Assembly (NCBI GenBank): GCA_947452875.1 | Contig: CANGEZ010000020.1 | Span: 1-15,019 of the forward strand | Origin: Chitinophagaceae bacterium | GTDB lineage: Bacteria; Bacteroidota; Bacteroidia; Chitinophagales; Chitinophagaceae | Length of the DNA: 15,019 nt | Direction: 5' to 3' | Shown here: positions 1 through 8,112 of the stretch, in pieces | Numbering within the stretch: the first letter of the stretch is position 1 | How the letters are laid out: every line of letters starts with the position of its first letter | Translations under genes and position numbers: made by a program | The notes under the pieces: generated by a model | Seen by the model: the letters and a program-made list of their open reading frames with translations, nothing else | Database searches by the model: none | What the model was told of the DNA's origin: nothing

Positions 1-1476
1 CAAAATTGCTGCGTTACTCAAAGGCACGTGAACCGCCATCTGATCTCCATCGAAATCCGCGTTGAATGCCGCAGTTACCAATGGGTGAAGATGAATCGCT
101 TTACCTTCAATCAATTTTGGCTGGAATGCCTGAATTGACAAACGGTGAAGGGTTGGGGCCCTGTTTAACATTACAGGATGACCTTTCAAAATATTTTCAA
201 GAATATCCCAGATAATGGCTTCTTTTTTATCTACCAATTTACGGGCACTCTTTACAGTTTTTACAATACCTCTTTCAATCAATTTGCGAATGATAAATGG
301 CTTAAATAATTCTGCAGCCATATCTTTTGGCAAACCACATTCGTGCATTTTCATTTCAGGACCTACCACGATAACCGAACGACCAGAATAGTCAACACGC
401 TTACCCAATAAGTTCTGACGGAAACGACCTTGCTTTCCTTTCAATACATCACTCAATGATTTCAAAGCTCTTCCACCTTCTGCTTTTACAGCATTAGATT
501 TACGGCTGTTATCAAATAATGAATCGATTGATTCTTGCAACATACGTTTTTCATTACGCAAGATTACTTCTGGTGCTTTAATTTCTAACAAACGCTTCAA
601 ACGGTTGTTACGAATAATCACACGACGATATAAATCATTCAAATCAGAAGAAGCGAAACGTCCGCCATCCAAAGGAACCAATGGTCTTAATTCCGGTGGA
701 ATAACAGGAATATATTGCATCACCATCCATTCTGGACGATTTACAATTCTTGTATTGGCTTCACGGAAACTTTCTACAACGCTTAGACGCTTTAAGGCAT
801 CTGCTTTACGTTGCTGAGAAGTTTCAGTTGCAGCTGAATTACGCAAATCAAAACTTAATTGATCCAAATCCAAACGCTCCAACATAGCATGAACGGCTTC
901 AGCACCCATTTTAGCGATGAACTTATTTGGATCTTCATCCGGTAACATTTGGTTGTCTTTTGGTAAAGCATCCAATATGTCTAGATAATCTTCTTCAGTT
1001 AATAAATCGGCATAGTTCTGTCCTTTATCTGCTCTGATACCTGGTTGAATCACCACAAATCTTTCATAGTAAATGATGGTTTCTAATTTCTTAGAACTCA
1101 TTCCTAATAGATAACCGATTTTGTTTGGCAATGATTTGAAGTACCAGATGTGAACAACAGGAACTACCAATTTGATATGTCCCATTCTTTCACGACGTAC
1201 TTTCTTTTCAGTTACTTCCACACCGCAACGGTCGCAGACAATACCTTTATAACGGATACGCTTGTACTTTCCGCAAGCACATTCGTAATCCTTTACAGGT
1301 CCAAAAATTCTTTCGCAAAACAAACCATCTCTTTCAGGTTTGTAAGTACGATAGTTGATTGTTTCCGGTTTGATGACTTCACCGTAGCTTCTTTCTAGGA
1401 TACTGTCTGGAGAAGCTAAGCCAATAGTAATCTTGGAAAATGCAGCTCTCGGACGGTTTTCTTTTTTGAATGCCAT
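1..1476 (-). CDS. rpoC: RNA polymerase subunit beta' (RpoC), N-terminal part, cut by the window edge
   Basis: This is the first 492 codons of the beta' subunit of RNA polymerase, which carries the catalytic magnesium and, with RpoB, forms the DNA clamp. The start is ATG at 1474-1476, giving MAFKKENRPRAAFSK. The zinc ribbon has cysteines at residues 66, 68, 81 and 84, in the CACGKYK and CDRCG contexts. The active-site loop NADFDGDQM lies at residues 472-480 (positions 37-63), and its three metal-binding aspartates 474, 476 and 478 are all present. The family is usually about 1400 residues long, so roughly two thirds lies beyond position 1. The gene begins 61 bases after the rpoB stop, and I see no terminator between them, so rpoB and rpoC should share a transcript. 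No Shine-Dalgarno sequence is seen. The identification is certain. Confidence 0.98.
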   Translation of the reverse strand, partial: MAFKKENRPRAAFSKITIGLASPDSILERSYGEVIKPETINYRTYKPERDGLFCERIFGPVKDYECACGKYKRIRYKGIVCDRCGVEVTEKKVRRERMGHIKLVVPVVHIWYFKSLPNKIGYLLGMSSKKLETIIYYERFVVIQPGIRADKGQNYADLLTEEDYLDILDALPKDNQMLPDEDPNKFIAKMGAEAVHAMLERLDLDQLSFDLRNSAATETSQQRKADALKRLSVVESFREANTRIVNRPEWMVMQYIPVIPPELRPLVPLDGGRFASSDLNDLYRRVIIRNNRLKRLLEIKAPEVILRNEKRMLQESIDSLFDNSRKSNAVKAEGGRALKSLSDVLKGKQGRFRQNLLGKRVDYSGRSVIVVGPEMKMHECGLPKDMAAELFKPFIIRKLIERGIVKTVKSARKLVDKKEAIIWDILENILKGHPVMLNRAPTLHRLSIQAFQPKLIEGKAIHLHPLVTAAFNADFDGDQMAVHVPLSNAAIL

Positions 1477-1537
1477 ATTATTTTCAGATAAATGTTATTG
1501 TTATTAATTGTTGTTTTGATTGAAATTGAGTGGTTGA

Positions 1538-4500
1538 TTACTCAAATTTCAAATCCAGACCTAAGCCTCTTAATTCATGAACCAATACATTGAATGATTC
1601 AGGAATTCCTGCTCTTGGGATGTTGTCGCCTTTAACGATTGCTTCGTAAGTTTTAGCTCTTCCGATGATATCATCAGATTTAAGCGTCAACAATTCTTGC
1701 AATATGTTAGAAGCACCATAAGCCTCAAGTGCCCAAACCTCCATCTCACCAAAACGCTGACCACCAAACTGAGCTTTACCACCCAAAGGTTGTTGTGTAA
1801 TCAAGCTGTACGGTCCGATTGAACGAGCGTGCATTTTATCATCAACCATGTGGTGAAGTTTAATCATATAGATAATTCCCACAGTAGCTTTTTGATCGAA
1901 GCGATCACCAGTTTCACCATCAAACAAGTAAGTATGACCGAACTTAGGTAAGCCTGCGCTTTCAATTTGCTCAGCGATTTCTTCAACAGAAGCACCATCA
2001 AAGATTGGCGTTGCAAATCTTACACCCAACTTCTCTCCTGCCCAGCCCAAAGCTGTTTCATAAATCTGTCCAAGGTTCATACGACTAGGTACGCCCAATG
2101 GATTCAATACGATATCAACCGGAGTTCCATCTTCAAGGAATGGCATATCTTCTTGGCGAACGATTTTAGCAACAATACCTTTGTTACCGTGACGACCCGC
2201 CATTTTATCACCCACTTTCAACTTACGTTTTACAGCGAGATAAACTTTAGCCAATTTCAATACACCAGCTGGTAATTCATCACCAATTGAAATATTGAAT
2301 TTCTCTCTCTTGTATCTTCCTAATTCTTCGTTGAATTTAATGCTGTAGTTATGCAACAACGTGTTGATTAAATCATCCGTTTTTGCATCACCAGTCCAAC
2401 CTAATGGATTGATATTTTGATAATCCAATCCGGCAAGATTTTTTGCATTGAACTTAGCGCCTTTACCGATTAATACTTCTCCGAAATTATTGCTAACGCC
2501 TTGACTGGTTTGGTCTTTAAGCAAATTCAATAATTTGTTTTGAAGTAATTCCAATAAGTCGATTTCGCTCTTTTCGTGAGTCTTTTCGATTTTCTCAAGA
2601 AGTGCTTTTTCTCTTACTTTGGTGTTCTTATCTTTTTTAGCGCGTTGGAATAATTTCTTATCGATTACCACACCTTCAGTTCCACTTGGAGCTTTCAAAG
2701 AAGCATCTTTTGCATCACCGGCTTTATCTCCGAAGATGGCACGAAGCAACTTCTCTTCAGGAGTAGGATCGCTCTCACCTTTTGGAGTGATTTTACCAAT
2801 AATGATATCGCCTTCTTTAATAGCAGCACCAATTCTGATGATACCATTTTGATCCAAATCTTTGGTAGCTTCTTCACTTACGTTCGGAATATCTGGGGTC
2901 AATTCTTCTTCTCCCAATTTGGTATCACGAACTTCAGTTTCGAACTCACTGATATGAATAGAAGTAAATAAATCTTCCTTAACTACTTTTTCGCTGATTA
3001 CGATCGCATCCTCGAAGTTGTAACCTTTCCATGGCATGAAAGCCACTTTAAGGTTTCTGCCTAAGGCCAATTCACCACCTTTGGTTGCATATCCTTCAGT
3101 CAAGAAATCACCTTCAGTTACTTTTTGTCCTTTTGATACTGCAGGACGAAGATTGATACAAGTTTCCTGATTCGTTCTTACGAACTTGGTTAATTTGTAT
3201 ATTTTTAAATCATCTTCAAAACTCACTAACTGTTGAATTTCAGAACGTTTGTAACGAACATGAATTTCATTTGCATCAACATATTCAACAACACCATCAC
3301 CTTCAGCATGAACCTGGATTCTTGCATCACGAGCTGCTTTTGCTTCCAAACCGGTACCAACGATAGGCACTTCTGGTTTAAGCAATGGCACCGCCTGACG
3401 TTGCATGTTTGATCCCATCAAAGCACGGTTAGCATCATCATGTTCAAGGAACGGAATCAATGAAGCACTCAAACCAACGATTTGGTTAGGAGCAACGTCC
3501 ATGTATTCCACTTCACCTTTATCTAAGATTGGGAAATCACCTGTTTGACGAGATTTAATCTTGTCTTCAACGAAGTTTCCTTTACCATCAATTTCAACGT
3601 TTGCCTGAGCGATTTTTGCGGTATCTTCTTCTTCTGCCGAAAGGAAAGTGATTTTTTTCATATCCACTTTTCCATTTTCAACTTTACGATAAGGAGTTTC
3701 AATAAAGCCCATATCATTAATCATCGCATGTACGCATAATGTAGAAATCAAACCAATGTTTGGACCTTCTGGAGTTTCAATGGTACATAAACGACCATAG
3801 TGAGAATAGTGAACGTCACGAACCTCAAAGCCTGCTCTCTCTCTACTCAAACCACCGGGTCCGAGTGCTGAGATACGACGTTTGTGTGTGATTTCACTCA
3901 AAGGATTGGTTTGATCCAAGAACTGAGACAACTGAGAAGTTCCGAAGAAAGAGTTGATTACAGAAGATAAAGTTCTAGCGTTAATCAAATCTACCGGAGT
4001 AAATACCTCGTTATCGCGAACGTTCATTCTTTCACGAATGGTTCTGGCCATACGAGCCAAACCAACACCAAATTGAGCATATAATTGCTCTCCTACTGTA
4101 CGAACGCGTCTGTTGCTCAAGTGATCAATATCATCCACTTCACTCTTACCATTGGTTAATAACACCAGGTATTTAATGATTGAGATGATATCTTCTTTAG
4201 TCAATACTTTTTTATCTAGTGGATAGTTCAATCCAAGGCGACGGTTGATTTTATAACGACCTACTTCACCCAGATCATAACGCTTATCGCTAAAGAATAA
4301 TTTATCAATAATACCTCTTGCTGTTTCATCATCAGGGGCATCAGCACCACGCAATTGCTTGTAAATGTGTTGAACCGCTTCTAACTCTGAGTTTGAAGTA
4401 TCTTTATTTAATGTGTTGTAGATGATTGCATAGTCACCGCTCACTTCTTCTTTCTGAACGAAAATGCTTTTTGCTTGCATTTCTAGGATTGCTGCGATAT

Positions 4501-5347
4501 TTTTTTCATCCAATACGCTGTCTCTTTCCAAAATCACCTCGTTACGCTCCAAAGAAACTACTTCACCGGTATCTTCATCCACAAAATCTTCCACCCAAGT
4601 ACGAAGTACACGAGCGGCTAATCTTTTACCGATGTGTTTTTCAAGCGTCTTTTTGTCGGCTTTGATTTCATCGGCCATACCAAAAAGTTCAAGAATATCT
4701 TTATCAGTTTCGTAACCGATAGAACGTAACAAAGTTGTTACAGGGAATTTCTTTTTACGATCAATGTATGCGAACATTACATTGTTGATATCTGTTGCAA
4801 ATTCCATCCAAGCTCCTTTGAAAGGAATCACTCTTGCAGAGTAAATTTTAGTTCCATTTGGATGCACTGATTGTCCGAAGAATACACCTGGAGAACGATG
4901 CAACTGACTAACGACAACACGCTCTGCGCCGTTGATCACGAATGTTCCACGTGGAGTCATGTAAGGAATGTTTCCTAAGAATACATCTTGAACGATTGTT
5001 TGGAAGTCAACGTGCTCTTCATCGTTACAACTCAAGCGTAGCTTAGCTTTCAGGGGAACAGCATAAGTCAATCCTCTTTCGATACACTCTTCGATGGTGT
5101 AGCGTGGAGGGTCAACAAAATAATCAAGGAACTCCAAAACGAAGATGTTTCGTGTATCCGTGATTGGAAAGTTTTCTTTAAATACACGGAACAATCCTTC
5201 AACATTACGTTTATCAGGAGTGGTTTCCAATTGAAAGAAATCTTTAAAAGATTGAATCTGGATTCCCAGCAAATCAGGTTGTTCTGCTATGAGTTCAACT
5301 TTTCCGAAATTGAATCTTTTTGCAGCGGTTGATTTAGATGCAGACAT
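1538..5347 (-). CDS. rpoB: RNA polymerase subunit beta (RpoB)
   Basis: This encodes the complete 1269-residue beta subunit, the partner of RpoC in the catalytic core of RNA polymerase and the target of rifampicin. The rifampicin pocket is clear around residues 467-500 (FFGTSQLSQFLDQTNPLSE, then THKRRISALGPGGL). Residues equivalent to E. coli Q513, D516, H526 and S531 are Q475, D478, H488 and S493, all wild type. The NFEDA motif has the acidic pair E779-D780, and KVGDKMAGRHGNKG at 1044-1057 is the conserved stretch near the active centre. The C-terminal clamp region (FGGQRFGEMEVWALEAYGA) is intact. The length is normal for the phylum. The start ATG has no Shine-Dalgarno sequence. A strong terminator separates it from rplL, and a TAnnTTTG box about 80 bases upstream suggests its own promoter. 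Confidence 0.98.
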   Translation of the reverse strand: MSASKSTAAKRFNFGKVELIAEQPDLLGIQIQSFKDFFQLETTPDKRNVEGLFRVFKENFPITDTRNIFVLEFLDYFVDPPRYTIEECIERGLTYAVPLKAKLRLSCNDEEHVDFQTIVQDVFLGNIPYMTPRGTFVINGAERVVVSQLHRSPGVFFGQSVHPNGTKIYSARVIPFKGAWMEFATDINNVMFAYIDRKKKFPVTTLLRSIGYETDKDILELFGMADEIKADKKTLEKHIGKRLAARVLRTWVEDFVDEDTGEVVSLERNEVILERDSVLDEKNIAAILEMQAKSIFVQKEEVSGDYAIIYNTLNKDTSNSELEAVQHIYKQLRGADAPDDETARGIIDKLFFSDKRYDLGEVGRYKINRRLGLNYPLDKKVLTKEDIISIIKYLVLLTNGKSEVDDIDHLSNRRVRTVGEQLYAQFGVGLARMARTIRERMNVRDNEVFTPVDLINARTLSSVINSFFGTSQLSQFLDQTNPLSEITHKRRISALGPGGLSRERAGFEVRDVHYSHYGRLCTIETPEGPNIGLISTLCVHAMINDMGFIETPYRKVENGKVDMKKITFLSAEEEDTAKIAQANVEIDGKGNFVEDKIKSRQTGDFPILDKGEVEYMDVAPNQIVGLSASLIPFLEHDDANRALMGSNMQRQAVPLLKPEVPIVGTGLEAKAARDARIQVHAEGDGVVEYVDANEIHVRYKRSEIQQLVSFEDDLKIYKLTKFVRTNQETCINLRPAVSKGQKVTEGDFLTEGYATKGGELALGRNLKVAFMPWKGYNFEDAIVISEKVVKEDLFTSIHISEFETEVRDTKLGEEELTPDIPNVSEEATKDLDQNGIIRIGAAIKEGDIIIGKITPKGESDPTPEEKLLRAIFGDKAGDAKDASLKAPSGTEGVVIDKKLFQRAKKDKNTKVREKALLEKIEKTHEKSEIDLLELLQNKLLNLLKDQTSQGVSNNFGEVLIGKGAKFNAKNLAGLDYQNINPLGWTGDAKTDDLINTLLHNYSIKFNEELGRYKREKFNISIGDELPAGVLKLAKVYLAVKRKLKVGDKMAGRHGNKGIVAKIVRQEDMPFLEDGTPVDIVLNPLGVPSRMNLGQIYETALGWAGEKLGVRFATPIFDGASVEEIAEQIESAGLPKFGHTYLFDGETGDRFDQKATVGIIYMIKLHHMVDDKMHARSIGPYSLITQQPLGGKAQFGGQRFGEMEVWALEAYGASNILQELLTLKSDDIIGRAKTYEAIVKGDNIPRAGIPESFNVLVHELRGLGLDLKFE

Positions 5348-5428
5348 ATGTAAATTAAAACGTTTTTAGTGTAGATCCTTAATAGTAAAATTGAGGGCAT
5401 GCGCCACCAATCCCAAATTAAAGGACGG

Positions 5429-5436
5429 CAAAGTTA
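5429..5436 (-). promoter_or_regulatory. Candidate rpoBC promoter, -7 box TAACTTTG
   Basis: On the minus strand the sequence reads TAACTTTG, a full match to the Bacteroidota -7 consensus TAnnTTTG. It lies between the rplL terminator and rpoB and would give a leader of roughly 75 bases. I see no good TTTG at the expected -33 distance, only T-rich sequence, so this rests on the -7 box and its placement. Confidence 0.5.
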
Positions 5437-5558
5437 GGAATTTTAAACGAATAATCGCTTAATAAAAAAGAGAATTTTGGAGTTTTGGTAAGATTTTTGA
5501 TAAAAAGGCGAAATGGCAGGAAAAGGTTGGCTGGTTTTAGAGGGGCGGGAGTTTTAAT

Positions 5559-5640
5559 AAATTCAAAATTTAAAAGTAAAAAGTAAAAAATATGCCTTTG
5601 TAGATGTATCTCTATTTTTACTTTTGAATTTTTACTTTTT
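5559..5640. repeat. A/T-rich imperfect inverted repeat in the rplL-rpoB gap
   Basis: The left side is built of repeated AAAAGTAAA units ending near 5591. The right side (about 5612-5640) repeats the complement, TTTTTACTTTT, twice. About 20 mixed bases separate them. The arms pair only with slips. The rplL-rpoB gap (5348-5704) holds no gene. Besides this repeat it contains the rplL terminator and the candidate rpoB promoter, and I see nothing else in it. The repeat could be a genome-wide intergenic element or simple low-complexity drift. Confidence 0.4.
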
Positions 5641-5650
5641 TCTTTTTTTC

Positions 5651-5681
5651 AAAAAAAACTGCCCTGAAAAATCAGGGCAGT
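5651..5681 (-). terminator. Rho-independent terminator after rplL
   Basis: The arms ACTGCCCTGA (5658-5667) and TCAGGGCAGT (5672-5681) form a perfect 10-bp stem with a four-base loop. On the minus strand a run of eight T follows (5651-5658, the first of them in the stem). It sits 23 bases after the rplL stop codon and is the clearest terminator of the ribosomal protein genes here. Confidence 0.93.
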
Positions 5682-5704
5682 CATTATAAATTTTCATTTG
5701 AAAA

Positions 5705-6079
5705 TTAAGTTAATTCAACTTCAGCACCAGCTTCTACCAACTTAGCTTTTAAGTCTTCAGCTGTAGCTTTGTCGACGCCTTCTTTAACAGGTTTTGGAGC
5801 GCCATCCACTAAATCTTTAGCTTCTTTAAGACCCAATCCTGTTAATTCTTTAACGATCTTAACAACAGCAAGCTTGCTAGCTCCACCGCTCTTCAAGATA
5901 ACGTTGAAAGATGTTTTTTCTTCAGCAGCAGCTGCGCCACCACCGTCGCCGGCACTTACTACAACTGCAGCAGCAGCTGGTTCGATTCCGTACTCTGATT
6001 TTAAGAATTCAGCTAATTCCTGAACTTCTTTTACAGTTAAGCTTACTAAGCTTTCTGCTAATGCTTTAATTTCTGCCAT
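5705..6079 (-). CDS. rplL: 50S ribosomal protein L7/L12
   Basis: This is the 124-residue bL12 stalk protein, which sits in multiple copies on L10 and recruits and stimulates the GTPase factors, including the EF-Tu encoded in this window. Residues 1 to about 35 are the helical dimerisation domain that docks on L10. Residues about 36-54 are an Ala/Gly/Val hinge containing GDGGGAAAA. From about residue 56 comes the C-terminal factor-binding domain, with the family's KTSFNVIL start and LGLKEAKDLVDGAPKPVKEG. Length and domain order are normal. It follows rplJ after an unusually long gap of 179 bases that holds a repeat and a hairpin, and it is followed by a strong terminator. No Shine-Dalgarno sequence is seen. 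Confidence 0.97.
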   Translation of the reverse strand: MAEIKALAESLVSLTVKEVQELAEFLKSEYGIEPAAAAVVVSAGDGGGAAAAEEKTSFNVILKSGGASKLAVVKIVKELTGLGLKEAKDLVDGAPKPVKEGVDKATAEDLKAKLVEAGAEVELT

Positions 6080-6094
6080 TTTGTTTGAATTTTT

Positions 6095-6124
6095 ACCGCC
6101 TTCATTGTTTTCGACTCCGGCGGT
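6095..6124 (-). other. Stem-loop in the rplL leader
   Basis: The arms ACCGCC (6095-6100) and GGCGGT (6119-6124) form a 6-bp GC-rich stem with an 18-base loop. It ends 15 bases before the rplL start codon on the transcript, close enough to affect translation initiation. On the minus strand it is followed by AAAAATT, not a U-run, so it is not a terminator. Its function is unknown. Confidence 0.35.
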
Positions 6125-6182
6125 GATTTAAAAAAATTGTTTATTGCCTTTTGGTTACCATCCGGCCAGGTTTTATTTTTTA

Positions 6183-6257
6183 GATACTGGATATTTGATT
6201 CTAGATAATGGATACTTGATCAAGCATAGCATCCAGCATAGAGTATCCAGCATCCAG
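6183..6257. repeat. TGGATAC/CCAG-type inverted and direct repeat between rplJ and rplL
   Basis: GGATACT (6210-6216) pairs with AGTATCC (6242-6248). ATCCAGCAT occurs directly repeated at 6231-6239 and 6245-6253, and the complementary-looking GATACTGGATA lies at 6183-6193. The whole stretch is a degenerate alternation of GGATAC, GGATAT, CCAGCAT and CTAGATAA units. It begins right after the rplJ stop. It does not look coding and has no U-run. It resembles a dispersed intergenic repeat family, which I infer from its internal structure alone. Confidence 0.5.
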
Positions 6258-6258
6258 A

Positions 6259-6867
6259 TTATCCTTCAACAGGCGCGTCTGTTGCATCAGCAGCTGGTGC
6301 TTCTGGAGCGGCAACTGCCTCCACAACTGGAGCCACTTCTGCAACAGGAGCAGCTTCAACTGTAGCTTCTTCTTTCTTAGCATTGTCCTTGTTTTCCAAG
6401 GCACCCAATACACGTTGAATAGGTGCTTGTAATAAACCAATAACGTCTCCGATAAGTTCGTTTTTAGTTTTGATCATGGTTAATGCTTTCAATTGGTTGT
6501 CGCCAACGAATACATCACCATTGATGAAAGCAGCTTTCAATACAGGTTTATCCTTATTGTTTTCTTTACGAAAACCGCTAAGAATCATAGCTGGTTCTTT
6601 AGGATTTTCGCTGAACATTAAGGCAGTTACTTTGTGCAAAGAATCAAAAACTCCTGCATATTTTTCTGCATCGATGCTTTCCAATGCTTTTTTAATCAAA
6701 GTGTTTTTAGCCACTTTCATTTCAACTTGTTTGTCGAAACAAACTCTACGTAATTTACTCACCTGCTCTACGTTCAAAGATTCGGTATCAGTAATGTAGA
6801 AGTTGTTGTATTGAGAGAATTTGCCTTTGAGCAATTCTATCACTTCATTTTTCTCTTGCTTAGTCAT
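6259..6867 (-). CDS. rplJ: 50S ribosomal protein L10 with Ala/Pro/Glu-rich tail
   Basis: This 202-residue uL10 is the base of the ribosomal stalk that anchors L7/L12 dimers on 23S rRNA beside L11. The N-terminal domain is standard: KQEKNEVIELLKGKF, then LRRVCFDKQVEMKVAKNTLIKKAL for rRNA contact. The long L12-binding helix falls around residues 135-165. From about residue 164 to the end the protein is a low-complexity tail of Ala, Pro, Val, Glu and Asp. That makes it some 30 residues longer than the usual 165-175. The gene starts 43 bases after rplA and belongs to the rplK-rplA-rplJ-rplL unit. In E. coli, L10 with L12 represses this mRNA, and whether that holds here cannot be read from the sequence. 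Confidence 0.97.
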   Translation of the reverse strand: MTKQEKNEVIELLKGKFSQYNNFYITDTESLNVEQVSKLRRVCFDKQVEMKVAKNTLIKKALESIDAEKYAGVFDSLHKVTALMFSENPKEPAMILSGFRKENNKDKPVLKAAFINGDVFVGDNQLKALTMIKTKNELIGDVIGLLQAPIQRVLGALENKDNAKKEEATVEAAPVAEVAPVVEAVAAPEAPAADATDAPVEG

Positions 6868-6882
6868 AAAAAATATTTTTTC

Positions 6883-6900
6883 CCTGGGCTAAAGCCTAGG
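6883..6900 (-). other. Small hairpin between rplA and rplJ
   Basis: CCTGGGC (6883-6889) and GCCTAGG (6894-6900) flank a TAAA loop. Seven positions pair on the plus strand, one of them G-T. On the transcribed minus strand that pair becomes an A-C mismatch. It sits in the 43-base rplA-rplJ gap. It could be an RNA structure or a short dispersed palindrome. Confidence 0.35.
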
Positions 6901-6910
6901 CGATTGAGAT

Positions 6911-7600
6911 TTAGTTTTGAACAGATTTTGTATCAACTGCAATACCAGGGCTCATTGAGCTGGCCATGCTAACACCTCTAAGATATGTACCTTTTGAAGT
7001 TGCAGGTTTTAATTTAATGATAGCATTAATAAATTCCTGACAATTTTCAGCAATCTTTTCAGGTGCGAAACTTACACGTCCGATTGAAGCATGGATGATA
7101 CCCACTTTATCAACCTTGAATGCAATTTTACCCCCTTTAAGGTCATTTACCGCACCAGCTACATCATTAGTAACGGTACCAGTTTTAGGATTTGGCATTA
7201 AGTTACGAGGACCTAACACTTTACCCAATTTACCAATTTTAGGCATTACTGAAGGAGTTGCAACGATAACATCGATGTCTGTCCAACCACTTTCAATTTT
7301 TGAAATGAATTCGTCCAAACCCACGAAATCAGCACCTGCAGCTGTTGCTTCGGCTTCTTTGTCGGGAGTACACAATACAAGTACTTTTTTGGTTTTACCT
7401 GTACCATGAGGAAGAGATACTGTACCACGAATGGCTTGATCAGCTTTTTTAGGATCTACGCCCAAACGAACGTGAAGATCAACAGAGCTGTCGAATTTTG
7501 TTGTATTAATTTGTTTTACCAGAGCTGAGGCCTCCTTAAGCGAATATGCTTTGTTGGCGTCAACCTTAGCGTTTGCTATTTTTCTTTTTTTAGTGATCAT
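6911..7600 (-). CDS. rplA: 50S ribosomal protein L1
   Basis: This is the complete 229-residue uL1, which forms the mobile L1 arm that handles deacylated tRNA at the ribosomal E site. In E. coli it also represses its own L11-L1 operon by binding the leader mRNA. The family signature GPRNLMPNPKTGTVT is at residues 130-144. The VRLGVDPKKADQ and GTVSLPHGTGKTKKV strands that precede the inserted domain are also typical. Length is normal. It begins 41 bases after the rplK stop. A short stem TGCC/GGCA (7619-7632) lies in that gap. No Shine-Dalgarno sequence is seen. Confidence 0.97.
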   Translation of the reverse strand: MITKKRKIANAKVDANKAYSLKEASALVKQINTTKFDSSVDLHVRLGVDPKKADQAIRGTVSLPHGTGKTKKVLVLCTPDKEAEATAAGADFVGLDEFISKIESGWTDIDVIVATPSVMPKIGKLGKVLGPRNLMPNPKTGTVTNDVAGAVNDLKGGKIAFKVDKVGIIHASIGRVSFAPEKIAENCQEFINAIIKLKPATSKGTYLRGVSMASSMSPGIAVDTKSVQN

Positions 7601-7618
7601 TTTTTAAAAAAATTTAAT

Positions 7619-7632
7619 TGCCGATTAAGGCA
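7619..7632 (-). other. Short stem-loop between rplK and rplA
   Basis: TGCC (7619-7622) and GGCA (7629-7632) enclose a six-base loop. The stem is only four bases long. It is worth recording only because the other gaps of this ribosomal unit also hold small hairpins. Confidence 0.2.
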
Positions 7633-7641
7633 GGTTGACGA

Positions 7642-8088
7642 TTAATTATTTTCCCAAGGAGCTGTTCCTTCAACATTTAAACCCATACTGCGAGCTGTTC
7701 CTGCTACCATAGTCATTGCACTTTTCAAAGTAAATGCGTTTAAGTCCGACATTTTATCTTTTGCAATTTCTTCGATTTGAGCCCAAGATACTTTACCCAC
7801 TTTTACACGGTTAGGTTCTTTACTTCCGCTACTGATTTTTGCAGCGTCCATTAACTGAACTGCAGCTGGAGGGGTTTTGATAATAAATTCGAAGGATTTG
7901 TCAGCATACACTGTAATCAATACAGGTAATACTTTTCCGGGTTTATCCTGTGTTCTTGCATTGAATTGCTTGCAGAACTCCATGATGTTAACACCCTTAG
8001 AACCTAGCGCTGGACCGATTGGAGGCGCTGGGTTGGCTTGTCCTCCTTTGCATTGGAGCTTGACAAAGCCGGTAATTTCTTTTGCCAT
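7642..8088 (-). CDS. rplK: 50S ribosomal protein L11
   Basis: This encodes uL11, which binds the GTPase-associated region of 23S rRNA next to the L10 stalk. I place the start at ATG 8086-8088, giving MAKEITGFVKLQ and 148 residues, close to the usual 141-147. An in-frame ATG 20 codons further up would add residues that no L11 has, so I reject it. The proline-rich stretch GGQANPAPPIGPALG (residues 15-29) is the thiostrepton-side motif of the N-terminal domain. KTPPAAVQLM (71-80) marks the hinge to the rRNA-binding C-terminal domain. It is the first gene of rplK-rplA-rplJ-rplL, with a promoter about 100 bases upstream and a hairpin in the leader. Confidence 0.97.
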   Translation of the reverse strand: MAKEITGFVKLQCKGGQANPAPPIGPALGSKGVNIMEFCKQFNARTQDKPGKVLPVLITVYADKSFEFIIKTPPAAVQLMDAAKISSGSKEPNRVKVGKVSWAQIEEIAKDKMSDLNAFTLKSAMTMVAGTARSMGLNVEGTAPWENN

Positions 8089-8112
8089 GTTTTTAATTTT
8101 TTTGGTGATAAC

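Noticed and set aside
1518..1537. GAGT...ACTC palindrome at the rpoB-rpoC gap as a terminator.
   Set aside because: The stem is only four bases, overlaps the rpoB stop region and is not followed by a T-run.
3750..3960. Possible rifampicin-resistance change: Thr-522 of RpoB where E. coli has Pro-560, and Tyr-514 for Pro-552.
   Set aside because: The residues known for resistance (Q475, D478, H488, S493 here) are wild type. Thr-522 and Tyr-514 align outside the resistance clusters and are probably lineage differences.
605..7409. Several plus-strand open frames of 60-110 codons opposite rpoC, rpoB, rplL, rplJ and rplA.
   Set aside because: They are mirror frames of conserved genes, with no family resemblance, no promoter and composition that follows the opposite strand.
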